This document shows positions 8,590 through 16,551 of a DNA stretch of 64,000 nt, piece by piece; position 1 is the stretch's first letter, and every line of letters begins with the position of its first letter. Both the position numbers and the translations under genes were made by a program. The DNA is from Caulobacter sp. FWC26 (GTDB taxonomy: Bacteria; Pseudomonadota; Alphaproteobacteria; Caulobacterales; Caulobacteraceae), in assembly GCF_002742645.2 (NCBI RefSeq), contig NZ_CP033873.1:124001-188000 (forward strand), read 5' to 3'. The notes under the pieces were generated by a model. That model did not search any database and had not been told where the DNA came from. It saw only the letters and a list, made by a program, of their open reading frames with translations.

Positions 8590-9924
8590 ATGACAGTCGA
8601 TGACATGATCCTTGTGAGCGTGGACGACCACGTCATCGAGCCGCCGAATGCCTTTACGCCACACTGGCCGCAGCACCTGAAAGGCCGCGAGCCGCACATC
8701 GAAGAGCGCGACGGTCGCGACGTCTGGATGTTCGAGGAAAAGGCCTCCGGCTACATGGGCCTCAATTCCGTCGTCGGCCGCCCGAAGGAAGAGTACGGCA
8801 TGGAGCCGCTCAACTACGCGCAGATGCGCCGCGGCACGTGGGACATCAAGGCGCGCGTTGAGGATATGGACGCCAACGGCATCCTGGGTTCGATCTGCTT
8901 CCCGACGTTCCCGGGGTTCGCCGGCGCTCGGTTCCAAACCGCCTCGAAGCAGGATCCCGAGGTCGCCCTGGCGGCGATCCGGGCCTACAATGACTGGCAC
9001 TTCTATGACTGGGCCGGCGCCGCGCCCGGCCGTTTCATCCCGCTTATGCTGACGCCGTTCTGGGACATGCAGGCGGCCGTCGCCGAAGTGGAGCGAATGG
9101 CGAAGCTGGGCGTCCACGCCCTGTCGTTCTCGGACAACCCGGCGCTTGCGGGCTGGCCCTCGCTGCATGACGCCTATTGGGATCCGCTCTGGAAGGCCTG
9201 CGCCGACAATCAGGTGGTTATCTGCTGCCACATCGGCACGGGCTCGGCGGCCGCGCACGCGTCGGACCTGTCGCCCATCGACGCCTGGATCACCTCGATG
9301 CCGATCTCGATCGCCAACTCGGCGGCCGACTGGATCTGGGCGCCGATGTGGAAGAAGTACCCCACGCTGAAGATGGCCCTTTCCGAAGGCGGCATCGGTT
9401 GGATTCCCTACCTGCTGGAACGCGCCGATTTCACCCACGGCCACCACAATGCCTGGACCAATTCGAATTTCGGCCCCGGCGTGATGCCCAGCGACATCTA
9501 CAAGAAGCACATCATCAGCTGCTTCATCGAAGACAAGTTCGGTCTGGCCAACCTCGACTACATCGGCGAGGACATGGTCATGTACGAATGCGACTATCCG
9601 CACTCGGACTCGGTCTGGCCGCACTCGGCCGAGAAGCTGTGGAACGACGTTCAGCACCTGTCGCGTGAGACGATCGACAAGATCACCCACATCAATGCGA
9701 TGCGCGAATTCTCCTATGACCCGTTCTCGGTGCTGAAGAAGGAAGATTGCACCGTCGGCGCCCTGAAGGCGGCGGCCGCGGCCGTCCCGGTTCATACTGA
9801 TCCGCTGCTCGGCCTCGGGGGCGCTGCGCCCAAGCGGGAAGCCGGCAAGCCGGTGACCTCGGGCGACATCAACCGGATGTTCGCGAACGCTTCTGCGGAA
9901 TCGACGGTCTCGGGCCGCCGCTAG
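8590..9924 (+). CDS. Amidohydrolase-2 family metal-dependent hydrolase/decarboxylase
   Basis: This 444-residue TIM-barrel protein of the ACMSD-like amidohydrolase group has an N-terminal metal motif S-V-D-D-H-V-I-E-P, an Asp-x-His-like variant of the usual H-x-H, followed by C-C-H-I-G-T-G and the C-terminal acid in Y-E-C-D-Y-P-H-S-D. Such enzymes decarboxylate or hydrolyse aromatic and cyclic acids. The start is supported by G-A-G-G-A-A-A-G just upstream. It is monocistronic, with a strong hairpin 23 bp after the stop. I recognise the family but not the substrate. It is a distant relative of the proteins at 57060 and 61788. Confidence 0.87.
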   Translation: MTVDDMILVSVDDHVIEPPNAFTPHWPQHLKGREPHIEERDGRDVWMFEEKASGYMGLNSVVGRPKEEYGMEPLNYAQMRRGTWDIKARVEDMDANGILGSICFPTFPGFAGARFQTASKQDPEVALAAIRAYNDWHFYDWAGAAPGRFIPLMLTPFWDMQAAVAEVERMAKLGVHALSFSDNPALAGWPSLHDAYWDPLWKACADNQVVICCHIGTGSAAAHASDLSPIDAWITSMPISIANSAADWIWAPMWKKYPTLKMALSEGGIGWIPYLLERADFTHGHHNAWTNSNFGPGVMPSDIYKKHIISCFIEDKFGLANLDYIGEDMVMYECDYPHSDSVWPHSAEKLWNDVQHLSRETIDKITHINAMREFSYDPFSVLKKEDCTVGALKAAAAAVPVHTDPLLGLGGAAPKREAGKPVTSGDINRMFANASAESTVSGRR

Positions 9925-9946
9925 ACGGCCCGGCCGGAGATCAAGG

Positions 9947-9974
9947 CGCCCGCCGGAACAGCCACCGGCGGGCG
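9947..9974. terminator. Hairpin terminator between convergent genes
   Basis: A perfect 10-bp stem, CGCCCGCCGG pairing with CCGGCGGGCG around an 8-base loop, is followed by T-T-C-T-T-A on the + strand. It sits between the amidohydrolase stop and the end of the phosphotransferase gene and could stop transcription from both sides. Confidence 0.7.
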
Positions 9975-9977
9975 TTC

Positions 9978-11042
9978 TTATGTCCGCTTTCCCTCGATCC
10001 AGCGCCCCGCGCGCCCGAGCAAGCGCACGGCGTTGCCATGCAGGCGTTGGCCGATATCCATCGGGGCCTTGCCGGCGCAGGCCCGCGCGTAGCTGCCTTC
10101 CAGGATCAAGGCCAGCTTGTAGCAAGCAAACACCCGGTACCAATTCAGGTTCGACAGATCCGAACCCGTCAGCCGGCCATAGACCTCAACCAGTTCCTCG
10201 GACTCCGGAAAGCCCTCCCACGGCTCGACGACGATCGTCGTCTGGCTCATGTCTCCGCCCGGACCCGGCCAGGTCGCCAGGAGCCAGCCGAGATCGACCA
10301 GGGGATCGCCGATCGTCGACAGCTCCCAGTCAATGATGGCTTCGATGACCGGCGCGTCCTGACGAAACAGCACGTTCTTGAGATGAAAGTCGCCATGCAT
10401 CAGGCCGGGACGAAAGGTCCTGGGCCGATGGGCTTCCAACCAGTCGCCGATGGGGCCGACATCGGGCAGGCCGACGGCGCCGGGCCAGCCTGGGAACTCA
10501 CCGTAGCTTTCAAGCTGCGTCAGCCAGCGACGCGCCTGGCGTTCCAGAAAGCCATCCGGTTTGCCGAAGTCGGCAAGGCCGACCGCCGCATAGTCGATCA
10601 GCGCGACGCGGGACAGGCCGTCAACAACCGACAGGCCCATAGCGCGCCGCGCCGCGGGCGACCCGGCGTGCAGGGGCGGCATGCCCACCGCGGCGTTGAA
10701 TCCCTCAAGCGGTGCCATCAGGTAGAACGCCGCCCCGAGCACCGAGGCGTCGTCGCACGCGGCGATCAGGCCGGCGTGAGGCACGTCCGAGCCCTTGAGC
10801 GCCTTGAGCACGCGCGCCTCGCGCCTCATCGTATCGCTGCCGTCATGGCGCGGATTGGCGGGCGGACGGCGCAGGACGTACCCGCGACCGCTTCGGTTGA
10901 AGCGTAGCAGGACATTCTGCGAGCCGCCGGTTAATTGAGCGACGTCGACGATGGGGCCCGAACCCAAACCTTCGCCATCCATCCACGCGGACAGGGAGTC
11001 GAGGTCGACCAACTCGAGACCGTGGGGACGATCGATGGTCAT
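9978..11042 (-). CDS. APH-family phosphotransferase, ACAD10/11 or LvaA type
   Basis: This 354-residue aminoglycoside-phosphotransferase-fold kinase has the catalytic loop L-M-H-G-D-F-H-L-K-N-V-L-F and the metal-binding I-I-D-W-E-L-S-T-I-G-D-P-L, typical of the kinase half of ACAD10/ACAD11 and of bacterial LvaA. I start it at 11042 (M-T-I-D-R-P), where ATGA overlaps the stop of the acyl-CoA dehydrogenase; the frame is open further upstream but only inside that gene. In the known systems the kinase phosphorylates a 4-hydroxyacyl-CoA, and the dehydrogenase-like partner removes phosphate to move the oxygen for beta-oxidation. That role here is inferred from the tight pairing. Confidence 0.9.
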   Translation of the reverse strand: MTIDRPHGLELVDLDSLSAWMDGEGLGSGPIVDVAQLTGGSQNVLLRFNRSGRGYVLRRPPANPRHDGSDTMRREARVLKALKGSDVPHAGLIAACDDASVLGAAFYLMAPLEGFNAAVGMPPLHAGSPAARRAMGLSVVDGLSRVALIDYAAVGLADFGKPDGFLERQARRWLTQLESYGEFPGWPGAVGLPDVGPIGDWLEAHRPRTFRPGLMHGDFHLKNVLFRQDAPVIEAIIDWELSTIGDPLVDLGWLLATWPGPGGDMSQTTIVVEPWEGFPESEELVEVYGRLTGSDLSNLNWYRVFACYKLALILEGSYARACAGKAPMDIGQRLHGNAVRLLGRAGRWIEGKRT

Positions 11043-12337
11043 GCGACCACCGCCCTCAGACCCGCCTCGCCGCCGGTCAGGCCAAGCTTGCTCAGCGCCG
11101 CCTGACGACGCGCGGGCAGATGGTAATCCGGAAAGAGACCCTGCGAACGCTTTCGGCCTCGCAGGAGCTGCTTGGCCAGGGTCACCTTGTGAATGTCGGT
11201 CGGTCCGTCCGCCAAACCGACCTGGAACGAGTCCAGCACCATCGCCGCCAACGGCGTCTCGTTCGACAGTCCCAGACAGCCGTGGACATAGACCGCGCGC
11301 GCGGCGATGTCGTGGAGCACCTTGGGCATGGCCGCCTTGACCGCCGAAATGTCGCCACGCACCTTGTTGTAGTCCTGCTCGCGATCGATCTTCCAGGCCG
11401 TGCGCAGGACCAGCAGGCGAAATTGCTCGAGTTCGATCCAGCTGTCGGCGATCTTCTCCTGAACCAGTTGCTTGTCGGCCAGCAGCTCGTTGCGCGTGAT
11501 GCGCGACAGGGCGCGATCGCACAGCATGTCGAACGCTTGGCGGGCTTTTCCGATCGTTCTCATGGCGTGGTGAATACGACCGCCGCCCAATCGAACCTGG
11601 GCCACGACAAAGCCGGCGCCGCGGCCGCCCAGCATATGATCGAGCGGAACGGCGACATCGGTGAAGCGCAAATAGGCATGGGCCGGATCGCGATCGCCGT
11701 AGCCGACATTGCGAACGATCTCGAGCCCGGGCGCGCCCTTGGGAATGATGAAGACCGAAAGGCGTCGATGGGGAGGAGCGTCGGGCTCGGTAACGGCCAT
11801 GACCAGAAAGAAACTCGCGTAGCGGGCGTTGGTGGCGAACCATTTCTCGCCGTTGAGCACCCATTGATCGCCCTTCAGGACCGCGCGGGTCGAAAAGGTC
11901 GTCGGGTCGGCGCCGCCCTGCGGTTCTGTCATCGAAAAGCAGGAGACGATGTCATTGGCGAGCAGGGGCTGGAGATAGCGCGCCTTCTGTTCGGCGGTGC
12001 CGTAGACCGCGAGAATTTCGGCGTTGCCGGAATCGGGCGCCTGGCAGCCAAAGACGGTCGGCGCGAAGATCGAGCGCCCCAGAATCTCGTTCATCAAGGC
12101 CAGCTTGACCTGGCCATAGCCAGGCCCTCCCAGCTCAGGGCCAAGGTGACAGGCCCAGAGACCCCGCGCCTTGACCTGTTGCTGCAGCGGACGAACGAAA
12201 CGTTGGTTCAGGGGGTTGTCGACGTCGAATGGGCTTTGCAAGACGAGGTCGAGCGGCTCGACCTCATCGCGGACAAAGGCGTCGATCCAGGCCAACTGCT
12301 CGGCAAAATCGGGGTCGGTTTCGAAGTCCCAGGCCAT
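11039..12337 (-). CDS. Acyl-CoA dehydrogenase, ACAD10/11 or LvaC type
   Basis: This 432-residue acyl-CoA dehydrogenase-fold flavoprotein has the middle-domain motif C-F-S-M-T-E-P-Q-G-G-A-D-P, the segment G-G-G-R-I-H-H-A-M-R-T-I-G characteristic of the ACAD10/11 branch, and a C-terminal A-D-G-P-T-D-I-H-K in the place of the usual Y-E-G-T-x-x-I. It overlaps the kinase gene downstream by four bases, and an SDR lies 26 bp upstream, so the three look like one operon (SDR, dehydrogenase, kinase). A dehydrogenase-fold phosphate-eliminating enzyme for 4-hydroxyacyl-CoA is the best guess; ordinary alpha,beta-desaturation is the alternative. Confidence 0.92.
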   Translation of the reverse strand: MAWDFETDPDFAEQLAWIDAFVRDEVEPLDLVLQSPFDVDNPLNQRFVRPLQQQVKARGLWACHLGPELGGPGYGQVKLALMNEILGRSIFAPTVFGCQAPDSGNAEILAVYGTAEQKARYLQPLLANDIVSCFSMTEPQGGADPTTFSTRAVLKGDQWVLNGEKWFATNARYASFFLVMAVTEPDAPPHRRLSVFIIPKGAPGLEIVRNVGYGDRDPAHAYLRFTDVAVPLDHMLGGRGAGFVVAQVRLGGGRIHHAMRTIGKARQAFDMLCDRALSRITRNELLADKQLVQEKIADSWIELEQFRLLVLRTAWKIDREQDYNKVRGDISAVKAAMPKVLHDIAARAVYVHGCLGLSNETPLAAMVLDSFQVGLADGPTDIHKVTLAKQLLRGRKRSQGLFPDYHLPARRQAALSKLGLTGGEAGLRAVVA

Positions 12338-12363
12338 TGGCCGTCTCCGTTCTTATTGGATTG

Positions 12364-13095
12364 TCAGGACAGGGTGCGGCCGCCATCGACGACGATCGTC
12401 TCGCCCACGATGTAGGAGGCCAGCGGAGACGCCAGGAAAAGCGCCACGCCCGCGACCTCCTTGGGAAGGCCCAGGCGCTTGAGGGGAATGCCCCTTAGGC
12501 GTTCCTGGAGGCGGTCGGGGTCGGAGGTGGTGACCGCGGTCATCTTGGTGGCGATCAGGCCCGGCGCGATGCCGTTGACGCGAATGGCGCGTCCGGCCCA
12601 GGCGTCGCCCAGCGTCCGCGTCAAATGGATCGCGCCGGCCTTGGACGCCGAATAGGCCGGATTGCCGCGCGTGGCGCGCAGGCCGCCCACCGAACTGATG
12701 ATGATCAGGCTTCCGGCCCGCGCCTCGAGCGCCGGCGCCAGCTTCTGGGCGCAGGCAATAAGGCTGGTCAGGTTCACTTCCACCACGTGGCGGAAGGTGT
12801 CGGCCTCGAACTCCTTGCGCCGGTACTCCACCGCCCCTTGGGACAGGATCACGACGTCAACAGCCTCAAAAGGCGCGGTCCATTGGTCGATCGCGCCGGG
12901 CGTGGCCAGATTCAGGCTGGAAAATTCAAACGGCTCCAGGGCCGAAGCGCCATCGCCATAGGCGGCCTTGTTCGCACGAGTGCCCGTTATGGCGACTGTC
13001 GCGCCGCGCCTGGCGAACTCTTGCGCGCAGGCCAGCCCGATCCCGCTCGATCCGCCAATGACGAGCACGCGCTTTTCGGTGAAGTCGAGATCCAC
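12364..13095 (-). CDS. Classical SDR oxidoreductase
   Basis: This short-chain dehydrogenase has V-I-G-G-S-S-G-I-G-L for NAD(P), an S-S-V-G-G active-site serine region, Y-S-A-S-K and the C-terminal V-D-G-G-R. I place the start at GTG 13095 (V-D-L-D-F-T-E-K-R, 243 residues), which gives the usual short lead-in and a T-A-G-G upstream. An ATG at 13140 would add 15 residues encoded in AT-rich promoter-like DNA that overlaps the TetR side and a palindrome, so I consider it less likely. It probably oxidises the hydroxyl made or moved by the dehydrogenase/kinase pair downstream. Confidence 0.88.
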   Translation of the reverse strand: MDLDFTEKRVLVIGGSSGIGLACAQEFARRGATVAITGTRANKAAYGDGASALEPFEFSSLNLATPGAIDQWTAPFEAVDVVILSQGAVEYRRKEFEADTFRHVVEVNLTSLIACAQKLAPALEARAGSLIIISSVGGLRATRGNPAYSASKAGAIHLTRTLGDAWAGRAIRVNGIAPGLIATKMTAVTTSDPDRLQERLRGIPLKRLGLPKEVAGVALFLASPLASYIVGETIVVDGGRTLS

Positions 13096-13120
13096 GAGAG
13101 GCCTAAAACGATTGAATGAA

Positions 13121-13156
13121 ACGGTTGCTTTATTTCCCATGCCTGGGATAAACCGT
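13121..13156. promoter_or_regulatory. Imperfect palindrome, candidate operator of the adjacent TetR protein
   Basis: ACGGTT, TTTAT and CCCA on the left are mirrored by TGGGATAAACCGT on the right around T-G-C-C, with a few extra bases in the left arm. It fills the 67-bp spacer between the SDR (GTG start) and TetR (ATG 13163). A TTGCTT / GATAAA promoter pair with a 16-base gap lies inside it. A divergent, autoregulated TetR promoter is the natural reading. Confidence 0.55.
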
Positions 13157-13162
13157 CAATCC

Positions 13163-13783
13163 ATGAAAGCCGACATCGCCAGGGACGCGATCAAGCGGGC
13201 CGCTCAGAGCCTATTCGCCGCGCGGGGCGTGGACGCTGTCTCCGTGCGCGAAATCCTGACGGCGGCCGGCCATCGCAACGGCGCGTCGCTGCATTACTAT
13301 TTCGGGTCCAAAGACGACTTGGTTGAGCAGCTGGTCATCGACGGCGCGCGTCTGATCGATGAGCGCCGCAACGCCCGGCTCGATGCGCTGGAAGCCGATG
13401 GCGGGCCTCATGCGCTGCGAGACGTGATGGAGGTGCTGATCCTGCCGTCCACCGACCTCGGCGAGGGCGGAGGGGAGGGGGACTACCTGCGGTTCATCAG
13501 CACTTTCAGCCTGCAAAACCGAGTGGCTTTCGACGCCATCGTCGCTGATGGCTGGAACCGGGGCTATCAGCGGTGCCTGGATCATATCCGGCGGCTTTCC
13601 GCCTTGCCGCAGGAGATGCTCGAGCGCCGGCTGGTGTTCCTGAGCTTGGGGCTGCGCGCGATCATGACGGCGCGAGAAGCGGCGCTGGCCGCGCATCCCA
13701 ATCATGCGTTCTGGGGCGCTGCTACGCTGGAGGATCTGGTCGAGACGCTCGTGGGCATGGTTACGCCCGAGCCCGGCGTCTAG
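13163..13783 (+). CDS. TetR-family transcriptional regulator
   Basis: This 206-residue regulator has an N-terminal helix-turn-helix (A-A-Q-S-L-F-A-A-R-G, V-S-V-R-E-I-L-T-A-A-G, L-H-Y-Y-F-G-S-K-D-D-L) followed by a helical ligand domain. I start it at ATG 13163 (M-K-A-D-I-A-R-D); ATG 13139 is also in frame but would overlap the palindrome and the opposite gene. It is divergent from the SDR/dehydrogenase/kinase operon and probably represses it. The ligand is unknown; a CoA ester of the pathway is plausible. Confidence 0.9.
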   Translation: MKADIARDAIKRAAQSLFAARGVDAVSVREILTAAGHRNGASLHYYFGSKDDLVEQLVIDGARLIDERRNARLDALEADGGPHALRDVMEVLILPSTDLGEGGGEGDYLRFISTFSLQNRVAFDAIVADGWNRGYQRCLDHIRRLSALPQEMLERRLVFLSLGLRAIMTAREAALAAHPNHAFWGAATLEDLVETLVGMVTPEPGV

Positions 13784-13830
13784 GTGCGCGCGGTGCGCCG
13801 CATGGACTCGAAATGAGTCTTCCCGTTTAG

Positions 13831-13860
13831 AACTCAGAATGAAATTCGTGTATCAGATTT
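13831..13860 (+). promoter_or_regulatory. Window-wide TTC-N6-CAGA element before the first TonB receptor
   Basis: CAGAAT-N3-ATTC (13835-13847) is followed by the core TTC-N6-CAGA at 13845-13857, 123 bp before the receptor start. AAATTC-N4-ATCAGA is identical in spacing to the elements at 35538-35551 and 44365-44380 (minus strand). The trailing T-rich stretch and T-C-T-T-G-C-G-A also recur before the receptor at 39928. I infer a shared regulatory site. Confidence 0.5.
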
Positions 13861-13979
13861 TTTCTTGCGATGTCTCCCGCCTCTGACTAGCATCGCGGCA
13901 GATCGCCCGATCGGGCAGATCCAATGGCTCCAACGGATTTCGCCACAGATGCGAAGACGAGAGCGGGGGAGAGATCTGA

Positions 13980-16439
13980 ATGACCAATGCGAGAGCGAGC
14001 GTATCGCGCGGAGTCCTGGCCTGGGCCTTGGCGTCCCTGTTGTCGGCCCCAGCCCTTGCCCAGGTTCAGGCGCAGGCTCCGGCGACCGAGGAGTCCGCCA
14101 CCGGTCTCGACAGTATTGTCGTCACCGCCCGCCGTCGCGACGAGGCGCCGATCTCGGTGCCGGTGTCGGTGACAGTCCTGGGCGCGGCGCAGCTCAAAGC
14201 TCTCGCTGTTGACAGTCTGCAGGACCTGCGCGCTGTGACGCCCGGCATCACCGTCGGGGAGGTGTCGGGCGGCGTCGGCGGAACGGTGGCGTTGCGCGGT
14301 GTCGGCACGACGGCGGGATCAAACCCCACCTTCGAACAGACGGTGGCGGTCAATGTCGACGGCATCCAGCTCTCGCGCGGCGGGGCGGTGCGCATTGGCC
14401 AGATCGACATGGAGAAGATCGAGGTTCTTCGGGGACCGCAGGCGCTGTTCTTCGGCAAGAACAGCCCGGCCGGCGTCATCTCGATCACCACGGCCGACCC
14501 GACCTCGACGTTGGACGCCGAGGTGCGCGGCGGCTATGAGTTCAACGCTCGGGAGCGTCAGCTTGAGGCGATGATCTCTGGACCGTTGACCAGCACGCTC
14601 GGCGCGCGCCTTGTCGTCTACGGCGCGGATATGGACGGCTGGCGCACCAATATCGCCGACAGCGCCGCCACCGCTGCGAACGCGATCCGGTCGGGCTCGG
14701 TGACCGGCTCGACGAACCGGGGGCCGCAGCAAAAATTCTTCTTCACGCGCGCCACCCTGAAGTGGCGGCCAACCGAGGCCTTCGACGCGCGGCTCAAGCT
14801 CAGCTACGCCGACAACAAGGGGATCGGCTACAATCAAGCGGGCGGGTTCCAGCGGATCTACTGCCCCAATGGCGCGCCCCAACTGGCGCCGCAGGCCACG
14901 GCCCTGAATGGCGGCGCGGCCAACCCGGCCTTGGCCGCAGCGTTGTCGGTAGACAACTGCCGCGCCGACGCGACCTACGCCAATGGCAACATCAACCCGG
15001 CCTTTCTGGTCGGCTCGCCCGAAGGGTTCACGGATCCGGACGGCGCTGGCGACTACAGCCAGCAACTCTATTCGTTGGAAATGAACTATCGGCCGAGCGA
15101 TCGGGTAACCCTGACATCCGTCACCGGCTGGGCCAAGAACAAGGATTTCCGCGCCGACACCTACGCTGTCGCGCCTTCCGACGCGGTGGCGGCCAACGAC
15201 TTCACCGGCAATACCGGCTACACTCAGTTCACCCAGGAGGCGCGTCTGGCCACGGACCTGTCCGGGCCGGTCAACTTCCTGGTCGGAGCCTTCTACGAGG
15301 ACTCCGATCTGCAGACCTACACCCGCAACGTGCTGGCGGGCGCGCCGCTCTTCCTGCACGACATCGACGGCAAGACCCGATCGGTGTTCGGCCAGGCGAT
15401 CTGGGACATCACGGGCAAGCTTGAGCTGGCCGGCGGTCTGCGCTGGAGCAAGGAGACCAAGGATTTCGCGGTGACCCGGGACGGGGCGCCGCAGCCGGTG
15501 TCGCCCGCCTCGGCGGATTTCAAGAACACCTCGCCCGAAGTGACCTTGACCTGGCGGCCGACCACACGGCTCACCCTCTACGGGGCCTACAAGCAGGGCT
15601 TCAAGTCGGGCGGCTTCGCTGCGGCCACCAATACCGGCGCCGCCTTCACGACGCCGCTGAACGCGCTCTATCTGCCGGAATCGGCCGAAGGGGTCGAAGG
15701 CGGCGTTAAGGCGCTTCTGTTTGACGGGGCGTTGCGCGTCAACACCGCCGCATACGACTACGACTATACCAACCTGCAGGTGAACTCCCTCGACAACTCT
15801 AGCGGCGTGCCGGTGATCCGCGTAAACAACGCCGGTGCGGCGACCGTAAAGGGTGTGGAGAGCGACTTCACCTGGAGGCCGGCAGGCGCGCCGGGTCTGA
15901 CGATCCGCGGCGCGGCCAACTACAACGACGCCAACTACACTGACTTCCTGGCGACCTGCTACATCGGCCAGACCATCGCCGAAGGGTGCAACCTGCTGAT
16001 CAACCCGACCACTGGGCGCTACACAGGCCAACAATTGGCGGGCCAGCGCATGGTGAACGCGCCCAAGTGGACCGGGTCGTTGGGCGCGGCCTACACCGGC
16101 CAGAGCGGTTTCAAGGGAATCGAATGGGGCATGAACGTCGACGGCCTCTACAAGTCCCAATACAATCCTCATCCTGAACTTCATCCTGGCGCCCTGCAGG
16201 ATGGGGTGGTCTTCCTGAACGCTGGCGTTCGCGTGTTCCGCAGCGACCATCGGTGGGAGCTGGCGCTGGTGGGGCGCAACTTGACGGAAAAATATCGGGT
16301 CGACGTCGCTTCCAACGTGCCCCAGACCGGGATCTCTACCCGAACGGGGTCGGCCCTGACCGGGGGGCTCGCCGACCTGAGCGGCAACGTCAATCGCGGT
16401 CGCGAGATCATGCTGCAACTGACCGTCCGACCGTTCTGA
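13980..16439 (+). CDS. TonB-dependent outer-membrane receptor
   Basis: This 819-residue protein has a signal peptide (residues 1-27, ending A-L-A), a TonB box region D-S-I-V-V-T-A-R-R-R near residue 43, a plug domain (V-L-R-G-P-Q-A-L-F-F-G-K-N as E-V-L-R-G-P-Q) and a long beta-barrel ending in an aromatic residue (R-P-F). It should import a bulky ligand across the outer membrane using the TonB energy system. A purine-rich site lies before ATG 13980. It is followed by an FAH hydrolase and convergent SDR, an arrangement repeated at 35670-39710. The ligand is unknown but is probably the compound degraded by this island. Confidence 0.95.
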   Translation: MTNARASVSRGVLAWALASLLSAPALAQVQAQAPATEESATGLDSIVVTARRRDEAPISVPVSVTVLGAAQLKALAVDSLQDLRAVTPGITVGEVSGGVGGTVALRGVGTTAGSNPTFEQTVAVNVDGIQLSRGGAVRIGQIDMEKIEVLRGPQALFFGKNSPAGVISITTADPTSTLDAEVRGGYEFNARERQLEAMISGPLTSTLGARLVVYGADMDGWRTNIADSAATAANAIRSGSVTGSTNRGPQQKFFFTRATLKWRPTEAFDARLKLSYADNKGIGYNQAGGFQRIYCPNGAPQLAPQATALNGGAANPALAAALSVDNCRADATYANGNINPAFLVGSPEGFTDPDGAGDYSQQLYSLEMNYRPSDRVTLTSVTGWAKNKDFRADTYAVAPSDAVAANDFTGNTGYTQFTQEARLATDLSGPVNFLVGAFYEDSDLQTYTRNVLAGAPLFLHDIDGKTRSVFGQAIWDITGKLELAGGLRWSKETKDFAVTRDGAPQPVSPASADFKNTSPEVTLTWRPTTRLTLYGAYKQGFKSGGFAAATNTGAAFTTPLNALYLPESAEGVEGGVKALLFDGALRVNTAAYDYDYTNLQVNSLDNSSGVPVIRVNNAGAATVKGVESDFTWRPAGAPGLTIRGAANYNDANYTDFLATCYIGQTIAEGCNLLINPTTGRYTGQQLAGQRMVNAPKWTGSLGAAYTGQSGFKGIEWGMNVDGLYKSQYNPHPELHPGALQDGVVFLNAGVRVFRSDHRWELALVGRNLTEKYRVDVASNVPQTGISTRTGSALTGGLADLSGNVNRGREIMLQLTVRPF

Positions 16440-16458
16440 AAGGACTGGCCGCGCCGTC

Positions 16459-16482
16459 CCGCGGCAGGAGAACACGCCGCGG
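16459..16482 (+). terminator. Possible weak hairpin after the first TonB receptor
   Basis: CCGCGGC pairs with GCCGCGG around a 10-base loop, 20 bp after the receptor stop, followed by T-T-C-G-G-C-T-T. The stem is short and there is no clean T-run, so this may be an attenuating hairpin or chance in GC-rich DNA. Confidence 0.3.
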
Positions 16483-16551
16483 TTCGGCTTGCAGGCCGGA
16501 CCGCGCAGGCGTCTAGAACCGGCCGAATGAGGCCAACGGAGGGTGAAGCCG

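Noticed and set aside
8494..10143. A 549-codon minus-strand frame opposite the amidohydrolase at 8590
   Set aside because: It runs through a promoter, a complete gene and a terminator hairpin and shows no recognisable protein family.
11043..11864. Upstream extension of the phosphotransferase frame
   Set aside because: It is a shadow inside the acyl-CoA dehydrogenase gene; ATGA coupling at 11042 gives the true start.
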